The notes: generated by a model not told the origin, from the sequence alone. Counted from the stretch's first letter, positions 1 to 8,972 are shown. The stretch is DNA of 64,000 nucleotides from Bacteroidota bacterium (GCA_018267825.1 JAFDXR010000005.1:248001-312000); one strand, 5' to 3'. Program-made: numbers and translations.

Positions 1-591
1 CGCTTTGCTTATGCTACTGCGGACAGTACAGGCCATGGAGTTCCCGGTGCTATTATGAGTATTTTGAATATTTCTTCACTCGAAAAAGCCATTGAAACAG
101 AAACCGAACCCGCTGCAATCCTTAATGTTACCCGCACACTGATCATTGAACGCCTCAAAAAAGATGGCAGCCCCGAAGGCGGAAAAGACGGCATGGACTG
201 CAGTCTTGTGGTACTCGATCTGCCCAAATGCCAACTGAGTTATGCAGCAGCCAATAACCCTGTATGGATTATCAGACAACAGGAGCTTATAGAATGCAAA
301 CCTGATAAAATGCCGGTGGGTAAGCATGATAAAGAGGCGGAACCCTTTACCCAGCACAGTATAGAACTACAACCTGGCGATGTGGTATATACCTTCACTG
401 ACGGCCTTCCCGATCAGTTTGGCGGACCTAAAGGAAAGAAATTCATGTACAAACAATTTAAGGAGTTGTTGCTTTCCATTTCACACTTTCCGATGCCGGA
501 GCAACGTGAAAAAATTCTGGAATCTTTCAATACCTGGAAAGCCAATACAGAACAGGTAGACGACATGTGCGTAATCGGCGTAAGGATATAG
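1..591 (+). CDS. SpoIIE/PP2C-type serine phosphatase, C-terminal part (5' end outside window)
   Basis: The frame is open from the first base, so the gene starts left of the window and only the last 196 codons are visible. The visible part begins with the metal-binding signature ADSTGHGVPGAIMS of the SpoIIE/PP2C fold and continues with GMDCSLVVLDL, SYAAANNP, the motif FTDGLPDQFGG and the terminal EQVDDMCVIGV. This is a nearly complete phosphatase core. In Bacteroidota such domains usually sit behind TPR or sensor regions and dephosphorylate serine or threonine on regulatory partners. The domain is closely related to the C-terminus of the TPR-SpoIIE protein at 52340-54328. The methionine at 55 is internal to the domain and is not a credible start. 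The partner and the N-terminal sensor cannot be judged. Confidence 0.9.
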   Translation, partial: RFAYATADSTGHGVPGAIMSILNISSLEKAIETETEPAAILNVTRTLIIERLKKDGSPEGGKDGMDCSLVVLDLPKCQLSYAAANNPVWIIRQQELIECKPDKMPVGKHDKEAEPFTQHSIELQPGDVVYTFTDGLPDQFGGPKGKKFMYKQFKELLLSISHFPMPEQREKILESFNTWKANTEQVDDMCVIGVRI

Positions 592-595
592 CCCT

Positions 596-1129
596 TCAGC
601 GCAACGGAGGAAGCACGCTTGGCAGCTCAAGCCATTTCTTTCTGACAAGTTCTGTGATATCTTCACCGGGGTCAGTATCCAGATAATTGGGCCTGGATGT
701 ATCAAGAATGTACGAATACCTTCTGTCGTTACTGACAGCTTCCACTGCCATACAGGCCTTCTCACGCAACAGATCGTACCAGATATTTTGTTTCAACGTA
801 TAATCGTGGATTGCAGCGAGCCTGAACTGTTCCATGCGATCCGCCAATTCCTGAAATTGCGTATAGGCTTCTTTCTTCTCCTGCACAGTCCAGGTGCGGT
901 CCGTGTGCCCGATCGTGCTATATTTATTTTCGAGCATCTCCCGGAGGTCTGTCATGGAACGCTCCATCTGCTTCATATAAGATGCCATGGTGTCCTTCAT
1001 CTGTCGGTATTCGGGTGTACCAAGCGCCACGGAATCGAGGTTCACGTGCGCCCCATGCTGGGCATATCCCCCAAAAGATGCAAACAGAAAGCAGCCCGGA
1101 ATAAGTAAATATATTTTGATGAAACGAAT
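596..1129 (-). CDS. OmpH/Skp-like periplasmic protein with probable ATT start
   Basis: This is the third OmpH-like gene of the block. The body is helical and charged with a C-terminal region (YSYILDTSRPNYLDTDPGEDI) resembling the YVLDTS and PSDDI segments of the neighbour at 1189-1797. The first standard start is GTG at 1045, which gives 149 residues and no export signal. The same frame stays open to a TAA at 1133-1135 and encodes a clean signal peptide: basic start RFIKIY, hydrophobic LLIPGCFLFASFGG, cleavage after YAQ. The only plausible start is ATT at 1127-1129. I therefore extend the gene to 1129 (177 residues); start confidence is moderate. A chaperone role for outer-membrane proteins is inferred from the family and the position after bamA. 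A terminator lies just upstream. Confidence 0.7.
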   Translation of the reverse strand: MRFIKIYLLIPGCFLFASFGGYAQHGAHVNLDSVALGTPEYRQMKDTMASYMKQMERSMTDLREMLENKYSTIGHTDRTWTVQEKKEAYTQFQELADRMEQFRLAAIHDYTLKQNIWYDLLREKACMAVEAVSNDRRYSYILDTSRPNYLDTDPGEDITELVRKKWLELPSVLPPLR

Positions 1130-1144
1130 GTTTTAAAAATAAAA

Positions 1145-1167
1145 AAAGGCGCAGAATCTGCGCCTTT
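1145..1167 (-). terminator. Rho-independent terminator after the second OmpH gene
   Basis: A perfect hairpin with a 10-bp stem (AAAGGCGCAG pairing with CTGCGCCTTT) and a 3-base loop. On the minus strand it is followed by a run of seven T (1147-1141). It lies 22 bases after the stop of the gene at 1189-1797 and only 16 bases before the ATT proposed for the next gene, so the third OmpH-like gene must be reached by read-through. Confidence 0.85.
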
Positions 1168-1188
1168 AAAATATGTTAAGTCGGGGTA

Positions 1189-1797
1189 TTATTTTCCGCC
1201 GGTTTTTGGAGTTGTTTTAGGTGCTGTGCCAGTACCGGGTGTTTTTGGTGTGGTATTACCAGGTGTGGCGCCCGGGATGTTGGCGGCAGGCATTGAATCC
1301 AGTTTTTTCTTAACCAGTGGGAGGATGTCGTCGCTTGGCTCAGAGTAAATAACCACACCAGTACTTGTATCGAGCACGTATTTATAACCGTTTTCTTTTG
1401 CTACTGCATCAATGGCTTTTTTGGCTTTATCGTAAATCGGTTTTGATAATTCACCGTATTTACGCTGATAGTCTTCCTGGGCCTGTGCTCTGAAATCGTC
1501 GATACGTTTGCTGAGGTCCTGCAGTTCTTTTTGTTTGGTTTGTTTCACCAGGTCGCTCATGGTTGCTTCTTTTTCCATGTAGTCTTTGTATTTGGTCTCC
1601 AGTTCGGTTTGCATGGTTGCAACGGTACTTTCGAGATCTTTCAGGTATTTCTGAGCCACATCCTGTGCTACTTTGCTTTCAGGCATGATGGTAATTAATG
1701 AATCGAGGCTGATGTGTGCGATCTTTTGTGCATTGGCAAACGTCACTGATCCAACAGTAAGCGCAAGGATGGCAATCGATTTTACTAGTTTTTTCAT
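1189..1797 (-). CDS. OmpH/Skp-family periplasmic chaperone
   Basis: A 202-residue protein with signal peptide MKKLVKSIAILALTVGSV and cleavage after ANA. It starts the mature form with KIAHISLDSLITIMPE, the small N-terminal strand of the OmpH/Skp fold. Long charged helices (about residues 45-125, YLKDLESTVATMQTELE onward) would form the tentacle coiled coils, and the C-terminal strand YKYVLDTSTGVVIY closes the fold. Skp proteins bind unfolded outer-membrane proteins in the periplasm. A Pro/Thr/Gly/Lys tail of about 30 residues (TPKTPGTGTAPKTTPKTGGK) is an unusual low-complexity extension. It sits between two paralogues downstream of bamA, an order common in Bacteroidota. Confidence 0.9.
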   Translation of the reverse strand: MKKLVKSIAILALTVGSVTFANAQKIAHISLDSLITIMPESKVAQDVAQKYLKDLESTVATMQTELETKYKDYMEKEATMSDLVKQTKQKELQDLSKRIDDFRAQAQEDYQRKYGELSKPIYDKAKKAIDAVAKENGYKYVLDTSTGVVIYSEPSDDILPLVKKKLDSMPAANIPGATPGNTTPKTPGTGTAPKTTPKTGGK

Positions 1798-1833
1798 TTC
1801 TTGTTTTGTTTTATTTGATATTTAGATGTTAGC

Positions 1834-2352
1834 TTATTTCTTATTGTAACCTAAAAATGTAAGTACGTCGTCACTTTTGTCGTACTTATTGTTGGTATAC
1901 AGCATGGATACCTGTCCGGCTTTATCAAAAATGAAAGCCAGGCCGCTGCGCTCAGCAACTGATTTCACCGCATTGTAAACCTTATCCTGAATGGGTTTGA
2001 TGAGCTCCATGCGTTTTTTAAACAGGTCGCCATCAACGCCAAAACGTTGTTTCTGAAGGTCTTTTACTTCTTTCTCTTTATTGATGATCTCATTCTCACG
2101 TTTCTTCTTCATATCATCCGTCAGGAGTATCGATTCAGCCTGATAGGTTTTATACAGTTTATCGATCTCTGCATATTTTGCTTCCACTTCTTTTTGCCAG
2201 TCGACCGATGTTTTGTCGAGTTCTGCCTGGGCAGCCTTGTATTCGGGGATGCTTTGCAGAATATAATCAGTATCTACATAACCGATTTTTTGTGCGAAAG
2301 AACTTACAGCAAGGCCAATCGCAAATACAGATGTTAAAACTAATTTTTTCAT
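1834..2352 (-). CDS. OmpH/Skp-family periplasmic chaperone
   Basis: A 172-residue protein with signal peptide MKKLVLTSVFAIGLAVSSFAQ, followed by KIGYVDTDYILQSIPEYKAAQ, the typical N-terminal strand and helix of OmpH/Skp in Bacteroidota. The centre (about residues 45-125) is a lysine- and glutamate-rich coiled coil. The C-terminus GLAFIFDKAGQVSMLYTN is the returning strand. It lies 133 bases after bamA and 36 bases before a paralogue on the same strand. It probably holds nascent outer-membrane proteins for BamA; the family assignment is strong, the client range unknown. Confidence 0.93.
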   Translation of the reverse strand: MKKLVLTSVFAIGLAVSSFAQKIGYVDTDYILQSIPEYKAAQAELDKTSVDWQKEVEAKYAEIDKLYKTYQAESILLTDDMKKKRENEIINKEKEVKDLQKQRFGVDGDLFKKRMELIKPIQDKVYNAVKSVAERSGLAFIFDKAGQVSMLYTNNKYDKSDDVLTFLGYNKK

Positions 2353-2485
2353 ATGCCGCTAATTTGTTTTTTATGTTGCCCGATGCTTATGATGCTTCGG
2401 AGCATTTGTGAAAAATTTGATCTCAGCTTATTTTAACATAACGCATGCCAAGATACGTATATTTTAACAATTAACATTTTTTGCG

Positions 2486-5068
2486 CTATAACTCTCCAAG
2501 CTGTGCCCCGAGGGTAAAGTGGAACTGGCCTTTACCATTACCTATACTAGGATTGCCAGGTACATTGTCGAAGCCCCAACCATAATCGATACCCAATAAC
2601 CCGAACATCGGCAGGAACACACGCAAACCGAAACCGGCACTGCGCTTCACCTGGAATGGATTGAAGTCTTTGTACTTAGCCCAGCTGTTACCAGCCTCAG
2701 CAAATCCGAGTACAAATATGGTCGCCTGCGGATTGAGTGTTACAGGGTAACGCAGTTCCATGGTATAACGTGCGCATAAAGGATCGCCCTGCGAGCTGGA
2801 TAATGAGTTGTCGGTATACCCGCGGAGGGCGATGATCTCACGGGCAACATAGTTCTGGTAACCACTTAAACCGCTACCCCCCAGATAGAATCGTTCGAAC
2901 GGAGAAACGCCCACTTTACTGTTGTACATACCCAGGAGACCGAAACCGATCTTGGTACGTAATACGAGGTTCCTGGCTTCCTTGCCGTCGTTCGAGTTCG
3001 GTCCTTTTACTTTATTGGTAAGCTGCGTGAACCATTCGGCCGTTATCTTGTATTTCTGATACTCAATAAACTTATAACGTTCATTGGCTGGCATATTGGT
3101 GTAGTCGCGACCGTTGAACAGGGAATACGGCGGGGTTAACTGGGCCAGGAAAGAGAAGTTCGAACCGTTTTTAGGGAAGATCGGCGCATCGACCGAGTTA
3201 CGGCTCAGGTTTAGTTTCAGGTTGAAGTCGTTGGCATAACCCTGGCTGAAAATGAAGTAGGAATATTTATCGAGTGAGTAATAGTTGTAACTGATGTCGG
3301 CAAACATGGAGAAATAATCATCCGGCACTTTGAGGCGTTTTCCGAAACCGAGGGAAACACCGGTAATCTGCATGGACTGGCGGTTCGGGTTTTTAATTTT
3401 GTTGCCCTCACCATCGGTAGCATATTTTTTCTGACCGTTGGTAAACTGCGAGTGGAATAAACTAAAGGTCAGTGAGTTTGGTTTTTTACCCCCCAGCCAT
3501 GGTTCGGTGAACGACATATTATAGGATTGGTAGTATAAACCGCTGGTTTGTCCGCGGATACTGAATTTCTGACCGTCGCCGGTTGGCAGCGGGCTCCATG
3601 AGCGCGGTTTGAAAATATTGCGCATGGAAAAGTTGTTGAACGAAACCCCGAGTGTTCCAACGAGCTGGCCACCACCCCAACCACCGGAAAGTTCTACCTG
3701 GTCGGATGGTTTTTCTTCCACGCGGTATTCAATATCCACGGTTCCATCGGCCGGATTTGGTGTTGGAGTTACATTGAGTTTTTCAGGATCGAAATACCCT
3801 AACTGTGAAAGCTCGCGCTGTGTACGCATGATATCGGAACGGCGGAACAATTGGCCCGGCCTTGAACGGATTTCGCGGTAGATAACGTGGTCATTGGTTT
3901 TGCTGTTACCCATCACCGTTACTTTGTTAATGGTAGCCTGCTTGCCTTCATAGAGGTGAATTTCGAGATCGATGGTATCATTGTGTACATTTACTTCCTG
4001 CGGTGTTACCTGGAAAAACAGGTATCCGTCGTCCATGTACAACGAAGAAACGTCGTATCCGTTAGGATTCATGAATAATTTCTGATCGAGCAGCGACTGG
4101 TCAAAGGTCTCACCCGGCTTGATATTCAGGATGGTATCGAGCTGACCGGTGCGGTATTTGGCATTTCCGAGCCATTTTATGTTCCCGAAATAATACTTGT
4201 GCCCTTCGTCCAGGAAAACATCAATGTTTACGCGATTTTTCTTTACGAAATACACGGTATCTTTTACAATGCGTGCATCGCGATATCCTTTACTGTTGTA
4301 TTTTTCGAGAACAGACGGCAGATCTTTTTCAAGGTTAGACTCGAGGTATTTACCAGAGTTGAAAGGATTGTAGAGGCGGAACGGCTTGCTGTCTTTCATT
4401 TTGCGACGCAATTTCCAGTCTTTTACCACTTCATTGCCATAGAAGTTGAGGTTTTTGATCCGGACTTTTTTGCCTTTATTGACATGGATAGACACCATCA
4501 CGTGCGGGGTTCTGGCATTCTTCTCAAGTTCTGTGGTTACGTGAACGTCGGCATTGTAATAGCCTTTGTTGACGTAATAATCGCGAACCGTATTTTTCAC
4601 ATAACCGAGTGTATAATCGGTCATGATTTTTTCGGTCACTAACCTGATCTTGGCACGGATATCATCGGCTTCGCTTTTCTTCACATTGCCCACGAACTTG
4701 TAGCGCGACAGGCGTGGTTTTTCAACGACAGCAATTTTGATGAAGGCATCGTCGCCGACCACCTTCGTGATATAAACCTGGATATCTTCGAAAAGCCCCT
4801 GTTTCCAGAGGTTTTTAATGATCTCCGAAATTTTATCGCCGGGGATCTGGATCTTATCGCCAACAGTCAATCCTGACAGGAGACGAATAATGTTTTTGTC
4901 GGTATAAGGGGAACATTCCACTTCTATACCTCCAACGGTATATTGCCTGGGTGTGGCATAATCGATAGTATGTGCAGTAGAGTCACCATTTACCTGGACC
5001 TGCGCCTTGAGTGTAAAGCTACATAATACCAGGAGCAAGCAGGACATGTATAATCTGATGAACTTCAT
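2486..5068 (-). CDS. bamA: Outer membrane protein assembly factor BamA
   Basis: An 860-residue Omp85 protein. A signal peptide (MKFIRLYMSCLLLVLCSFTLKAQ) is followed by repeated POTRA domains over about residues 45-430 (for example the segments VNKGKKVRIKNLNFYGNEVV and INKVTVMGNSKTNDHVIYRE) and a 16-strand-type barrel from about residue 460 to the end. BamA inserts beta-barrel proteins into the outer membrane. The C-terminus reads FHFTLGAQLGEL, ending in Leu instead of the usual aromatic residue. Its ATG is 4 bases after the uppS stop, so the two genes are co-transcribed. The length agrees with BamA of this phylum. It is followed by OmpH/Skp genes that act in the same pathway. Confidence 0.97.
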   Translation of the reverse strand: MKFIRLYMSCLLLVLCSFTLKAQVQVNGDSTAHTIDYATPRQYTVGGIEVECSPYTDKNIIRLLSGLTVGDKIQIPGDKISEIIKNLWKQGLFEDIQVYITKVVGDDAFIKIAVVEKPRLSRYKFVGNVKKSEADDIRAKIRLVTEKIMTDYTLGYVKNTVRDYYVNKGYYNADVHVTTELEKNARTPHVMVSIHVNKGKKVRIKNLNFYGNEVVKDWKLRRKMKDSKPFRLYNPFNSGKYLESNLEKDLPSVLEKYNSKGYRDARIVKDTVYFVKKNRVNIDVFLDEGHKYYFGNIKWLGNAKYRTGQLDTILNIKPGETFDQSLLDQKLFMNPNGYDVSSLYMDDGYLFFQVTPQEVNVHNDTIDLEIHLYEGKQATINKVTVMGNSKTNDHVIYREIRSRPGQLFRRSDIMRTQRELSQLGYFDPEKLNVTPTPNPADGTVDIEYRVEEKPSDQVELSGGWGGGQLVGTLGVSFNNFSMRNIFKPRSWSPLPTGDGQKFSIRGQTSGLYYQSYNMSFTEPWLGGKKPNSLTFSLFHSQFTNGQKKYATDGEGNKIKNPNRQSMQITGVSLGFGKRLKVPDDYFSMFADISYNYYSLDKYSYFIFSQGYANDFNLKLNLSRNSVDAPIFPKNGSNFSFLAQLTPPYSLFNGRDYTNMPANERYKFIEYQKYKITAEWFTQLTNKVKGPNSNDGKEARNLVLRTKIGFGLLGMYNSKVGVSPFERFYLGGSGLSGYQNYVAREIIALRGYTDNSLSSSQGDPLCARYTMELRYPVTLNPQATIFVLGFAEAGNSWAKYKDFNPFQVKRSAGFGLRVFLPMFGLLGIDYGWGFDNVPGNPSIGNGKGQFHFTLGAQLGEL

Positions 5069-5072
5069 TGAA

Positions 5073-5819
5073 TTAACTGGAGGTTATCTGCTCGCTTGTT
5101 TTCCCGAAACGGCGCTCACGGTTTTGAAAATTAATAATGGCCTGGAAAAGATCTTCTTTGCGGAATTCGGGCCAGAGTTTTTCTGTAAAATAAAACTCGG
5201 CATAAGCCAGCTGCCAGAGTAAAAAATTGCTGATGCGGTGTTCGCCGCTGGTACGGATCATGAGTTCAGGATCCGGATATTCATTGGTGCAGAGGTATTT
5301 TTCAAGATCTTTTTCGCGGATTTCGGATGGTTTCAGTTTACCGGCCAGCACATCTTCGCCAAGCTGACGCACTGCAGTCATGATTTCCCATTTGGAAGAA
5401 TAGCTCAGCGCCAGTATAAGTGTGAGCCCGGTATTGGTTTCGGTAGTCGCCATAGCTTCCTGGAGTTCCTGGCGGCAGGAAGCAGGCAGTGTAGACAAAT
5501 CGCCAATGGCACGGAGCCTCACATTTTTAGCATTGAGTTTAGGTGTTTCGAGGCTGATGGTTGCCACAAGCAGTTCCATCAGGGCATCTACTTCTTCCTT
5601 GGGGCGGTTCCAGTTCTCGGTACTGAATGCATACAATGTGATATAATCAATGCCCGCCTCACCGGCAGCCTCTACAACTTCGCGTACCGAGTTAACCCCT
5701 TCATAATGACCAAATACACGGTTTTCGCCCTGCTGTTTTGCCCAGCGGCCGTTTCCGTCCATAATGATCGCGATATGATGTGGCACCCTGCTCTTATCTA
5801 TTCTCTCAATGAGGCTCAT
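5073..5819 (-). CDS. uppS: Isoprenyl transferase (undecaprenyl diphosphate synthase)
   Basis: A 248-residue cis-prenyltransferase. Visible signatures are HIAIIMDGNGRWAKQQG with catalytic Asp21, FSTENWNRPKEEVD and the C-terminal IRTSGEHRISNFLLWQLAY. It condenses isopentenyl units onto farnesyl diphosphate to give the C55 lipid carrier for peptidoglycan and surface polysaccharides, working at the cytoplasmic face of the membrane. It is the first gene of the uppS-bamA-ompH block, and a well-formed promoter lies directly upstream (5842-5872). The length is typical. Confidence 0.97.
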   Translation of the reverse strand: MSLIERIDKSRVPHHIAIIMDGNGRWAKQQGENRVFGHYEGVNSVREVVEAAGEAGIDYITLYAFSTENWNRPKEEVDALMELLVATISLETPKLNAKNVRLRAIGDLSTLPASCRQELQEAMATTETNTGLTLILALSYSSKWEIMTAVRQLGEDVLAGKLKPSEIREKDLEKYLCTNEYPDPELMIRTSGEHRISNFLLWQLAYAEFYFTEKLWPEFRKEDLFQAIINFQNRERRFGKTSEQITSS

Positions 5820-5841
5820 TTACTTATAAAACAAAGATTTG

Positions 5842-5872
5842 CGAAATTACACATTTAGCCTCAATAGGGCAA
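5842..5872 (-). promoter_or_regulatory. Candidate Bacteroidota promoter of the uppS-bamA operon
   Basis: On the minus strand TTG (5872-5870), a 20-base spacer and TAATTTCG (5849-5842) fit the phylum pattern TTG-N17-23-TAnnTTTG with one mismatch in the -7 box. The -7 box ends 22 bases before the uppS ATG. Confidence 0.5.
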
Positions 5873-5954
5873 AAAATAACATTTTTTAGTATTCAACGGA
5901 TTCCCCGGGTTTAAACGGAAATATTTGGGTATTATTGCCTAAAAAAAAGGCGTT

Positions 5955-7136
5955 TTGCTTAGCCCATACGACATTCATAACTATCTCGAAAAAACGGTTG
6001 TGTATTATCAGAAACTGCCTGTAGCGGAGAAGAAACGCTTTGTGTACCGTGTGGGGCAGTTTATTTTCAGCAAATCGATTGAGGGGCGCCAGGGCCTGAC
6101 GGTAACCAGTGAAATGAAGATTCTGCTTGCTGCCACGGCTGTGCAGCTCACATTCGGATTGCAAACCTGGGATTTGTCGTATTTCGGATACATCATGATT
6201 TATCCAGCCGATTACCAGAACCCGAATACAAAAAATTATCACAAAGGCGAAACCAACATGGGTGGTTTTATGTGTTTCAGCTGGAAACATTTCCTGGAGG
6301 GTATCGCAATACCGAACGATAAAATTAACCTCGGTCTTCATGAGTTTGGCCACGCCCTGCGTTTCAACGGAGTGCGCGGCAATGAGAGCGACTACTTTTT
6401 CACAAATTACTTTGATCGCTGGTTATCCTGCGCTGTTATTGAATACCAGAAACTGCGAAACAATGAAGCCAGTATTTTCAGAAAATACGGTGCTGTGAAT
6501 ATCAACGAATTTTTCAGCGTGGTAGTTGAAACGTTTTTTGAAACCCCGCAGGAGTTCAGGGCCTATTTCCCGGAACTGTTTGACCAGACCGCCATTCTGC
6601 TGAATCAATATATTGATGGCAACGGAAATGTACGACTGAATGTAAGGGAGGAACTGCTAAATAAAAAGAATATTTACCTGAAAAGAAACTACGGGCATGT
6701 ATTGTCATACACGGCCCGCGGAAATGGCCTCGTTATTTTTTCGGTGATCTTTTTTATTGTTGGCCTGTTATCGCTGCAAGGACAGGGTTATAAATATCCG
6801 CCGGCTTATATCTGTATGGCTGTTGCTGCTGTTTGCTGGCTTGTTTTCGAGCATCGTTATACCCGCGTTTCGTTTGACACGGAGGGCTTTGAGCTGCAAA
6901 AAGGGTTTCTGTTATTCAAAAATTATTCGCACAAAAAAATCCCCTACTCGCGTCTCATTTCATTTACGGGTAACAGCGAATCGGATGTAAACCCGGTATA
7001 CGATATGACACTGACGCACATGGACATGCAGGGTTCTTTTTACGAGGAAACAATCCGTGCGTGCTATGATGAAGCAACATTCGAACAACTGGCCAATGAC
7101 CTTCGGAGAAATTACATCCGCGTGTATATGAATTAA
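5955..7136 (+). CDS. MtfA-like (M90) zinc peptidase with C-terminal membrane segments
   Basis: A 393-residue protein. The N-terminal 250 residues resemble the MtfA/DgsA anti-repressor family: the zinc motif HEFGH at residues 129-133 within NLGLHEFGHALRF, and the preceding MGGFMCFSWKHFLEG. MtfA proteins are zinc-dependent peptidases. The last third is not part of classic MtfA: two hydrophobic segments (about 255-273 GLVIFSVIFFIVGLLSLQG and about 282-297) and a soluble tail with PH-like character. The start is TTG at 5955; an in-frame stop at 5940-5942 excludes a longer form, and AAAAGG just upstream could bind ribosomes. It converges with the next gene with a 12-base gap. The target is unknown. 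Confidence 0.75.
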   Translation: MLSPYDIHNYLEKTVVYYQKLPVAEKKRFVYRVGQFIFSKSIEGRQGLTVTSEMKILLAATAVQLTFGLQTWDLSYFGYIMIYPADYQNPNTKNYHKGETNMGGFMCFSWKHFLEGIAIPNDKINLGLHEFGHALRFNGVRGNESDYFFTNYFDRWLSCAVIEYQKLRNNEASIFRKYGAVNINEFFSVVVETFFETPQEFRAYFPELFDQTAILLNQYIDGNGNVRLNVREELLNKKNIYLKRNYGHVLSYTARGNGLVIFSVIFFIVGLLSLQGQGYKYPPAYICMAVAAVCWLVFEHRYTRVSFDTEGFELQKGFLLFKNYSHKKIPYSRLISFTGNSESDVNPVYDMTLTHMDMQGSFYEETIRACYDEATFEQLANDLRRNYIRVYMN

Positions 7137-7148
7137 TAAAGAGGGAGC

Positions 7149-7577
7149 TTAAACGCTTTCCTGTTTAATGGCAATTTCATACTGCTCTTTGCACCAGGCT
7201 TCAGCAGCATCCATGTCATCAAATACTTTGAAGAGGCATTTCGGCCGGTTGAAACGAAGGTAAAAATTGGCTACCAGTTTATGTGCCAGTGTTTTTACAA
7301 CAACAGCAATGCAGAGTTTCGGAAAACCGTCTTCATTGTCGCGCGAGTATTGACGGGCGTCTTCGGTGTATATTGTAGAACCATCTTCGGCAAAATAAAT
7401 AAACGGATACTTATCATCGCCGGTTAATTTGTTATAGGCAGTAAAATTTTCTTCCAGATCCTTTGCCGAAATTTCTGCCCCGGTTTTAAATTGTACACGC
7501 ACGATATGGTCTTCACCGAGGCTAATGTAAGAAACAGTTGTTTCCGTTTTTTTTGTTGGTTGGGAGTGGGACATCAC
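7149..7577 (-). CDS. Conserved hypothetical protein, SpoIIAA/STAS-like (DUF7793 type)
   Basis: A 142-residue soluble protein with no signal peptide. The pattern (strand IVRVQFKTGAEISAKDL, helix EENFTAYNKL, strand KYPFIYFAED, EDARQYSRD, then IAVVVKTLAHKLVANFYLRF, NRPKCLFKVFDDMDAAEAWC) matches my recollection of DUF7793 proteins, small alpha/beta proteins resembling SpoIIAA/STAS folds. No catalytic residue stands out, so a binding or anti-anti-sigma-like role is only a guess. It is a single gene, convergent with the MtfA-like peptidase and divergent from the aminopeptidase at 7680. Confidence 0.65.
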   Translation of the reverse strand: MMSHSQPTKKTETTVSYISLGEDHIVRVQFKTGAEISAKDLEENFTAYNKLTGDDKYPFIYFAEDGSTIYTEDARQYSRDNEDGFPKLCIAVVVKTLAHKLVANFYLRFNRPKCLFKVFDDMDAAEAWCKEQYEIAIKQESV

Positions 7578-7679
7578 AAAAAAACATGTAATTTAGTACG
7601 GAAGCAAATATATCCTTTTCTGAAGGATTACAAAGAAATACACCATATCTTTTATTAAACAAACCCCGTTAATACTCTC

Positions 7680-8972
7680 ATGAAATATTCTGCTATTAAA
7701 AAAGACCTGTTTATTGATGCCAGAAAAAATTTTGTAAAACACATGAAGCCCGGTGCAATGGCTTTATTTGTGAGCAACGACATTTTACCGACCAATGCCG
7801 ACGGTTCATTTGGCTTTGTACAGAACTCTGATCTCTTTTATTTATCGGGCATTGACCAGGAAGATACCATTCTGATGCTGTTTCCGGATGTGAAAGACGG
7901 CAAGCACAAAGAAGTTTTATTTATCAAGGAAACAAGTGAACTCATTGCTATCTGGGAAGGCGCCAAGCTCACAAAAAAACAGGCTACCGAAGTCAGCGGC
8001 ATCGAACATGTATATTGGTTTCACGAATTTGACAAGGTTTTTAAAACACTCGTTTTCCAATCTGAATCGTTTTATCTTAACAGTAACGAGCATACACGAC
8101 GCTACATTGATATGGAAACGGCACAAACCCGTTTCAATAAGCAACTGATGGCAAACTACCCGCTGCATAAAGTAGAACGCAGTGCCCCCATCATGCACAA
8201 AATCCGTTCGGTGAAACATCCGGTGGAAATTGAACTGATCCGCCAGGCATGCAACATCACTGAAAAAGGGTTTCGCCGCTTGCTTGGTTTTGTAAAACCC
8301 GGTGTATGGGAATATGAAATTGAAGCGGAACTCATTCATGAATTTGTGCGTAACAGAAGTCGCGGCTTTGCATACGGCCCTATTGTGGCCAGCGGTCCTA
8401 ATGCCTGCGTACTGCATTATGTCGACAATAATAAAAAATGCAAGGATGGTGATGTGATATTACTGGATGTAGCTGCGGAGTATGCAAACTATGCCAGCGA
8501 TATGACACGTGCTATTCCTGTAAACGGCCGTTACACCAAACGCCAGAAACAGGTATACAATGCGGTATTGCGTGTGATGCAGGCTGCTACCAAAATGCTG
8601 AAACCGGGCATGACGTTTGAAAAATACAACAAAGCTGTAGGCGATTTAATGACGGAAGAGTTACTGAAATTACGTTTGCTGAAATCGGGCGATGTCAAAA
8701 AACAAAATCCGAACTGGCCTGCTTACAAAAAATATTTCATGCATGGCACGTCTCACTTTCTGGGGCTCGATGTGCACGATGTAGGCTTCTTTTATGAACC
8801 AATGCAGGCAGGCAATGTATTTACCTGCGAACCCGGAATCTATATTCCGGAAGAAGGTCTTGGTATACGACTGGAGAATAACATCCTCATTACCAAAAAC
8901 GGTAATGAAGACCTCATGAAAAACATTCCGCTCGAAGCCGAAGAGATCGAAGACCTCATGAACTCCAAATGA
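7680..8972 (+). CDS. Xaa-Pro aminopeptidase (M24B), cytoplasmic
   Basis: A 430-residue aminopeptidase P family protein without a signal peptide. The N-terminal creatinase-like domain spans about residues 1-165 (VQNSDLFYLSGIDQEDTIL). The catalytic pita-bread domain carries the dinuclear metal ligands in LLDVAAEYANYASDMTRAI, HGTSHFLGLDVHD, FTCEPGIYIP and GLGIRLENNILIT. It removes the N-terminal residue ahead of proline in peptides. A terminator follows (9003-9039). A secreted paralogue with the same HGTSH-LGLDVHD motif is encoded at 49316-50686. The ATG at 7680 precedes the domain directly. Confidence 0.94.
   Translation: MKYSAIKKDLFIDARKNFVKHMKPGAMALFVSNDILPTNADGSFGFVQNSDLFYLSGIDQEDTILMLFPDVKDGKHKEVLFIKETSELIAIWEGAKLTKKQATEVSGIEHVYWFHEFDKVFKTLVFQSESFYLNSNEHTRRYIDMETAQTRFNKQLMANYPLHKVERSAPIMHKIRSVKHPVEIELIRQACNITEKGFRRLLGFVKPGVWEYEIEAELIHEFVRNRSRGFAYGPIVASGPNACVLHYVDNNKKCKDGDVILLDVAAEYANYASDMTRAIPVNGRYTKRQKQVYNAVLRVMQAATKMLKPGMTFEKYNKAVGDLMTEELLKLRLLKSGDVKKQNPNWPAYKKYFMHGTSHFLGLDVHDVGFFYEPMQAGNVFTCEPGIYIPEEGLGIRLENNILITKNGNEDLMKNIPLEAEEIEDLMNSK

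Noticed and set aside
2386-2410. Small GCTTCGGAGC hairpin between bamA and ompH as a terminator
   Set aside because: The stem is short and no T-run follows on the minus strand, so it would not stop the operon.
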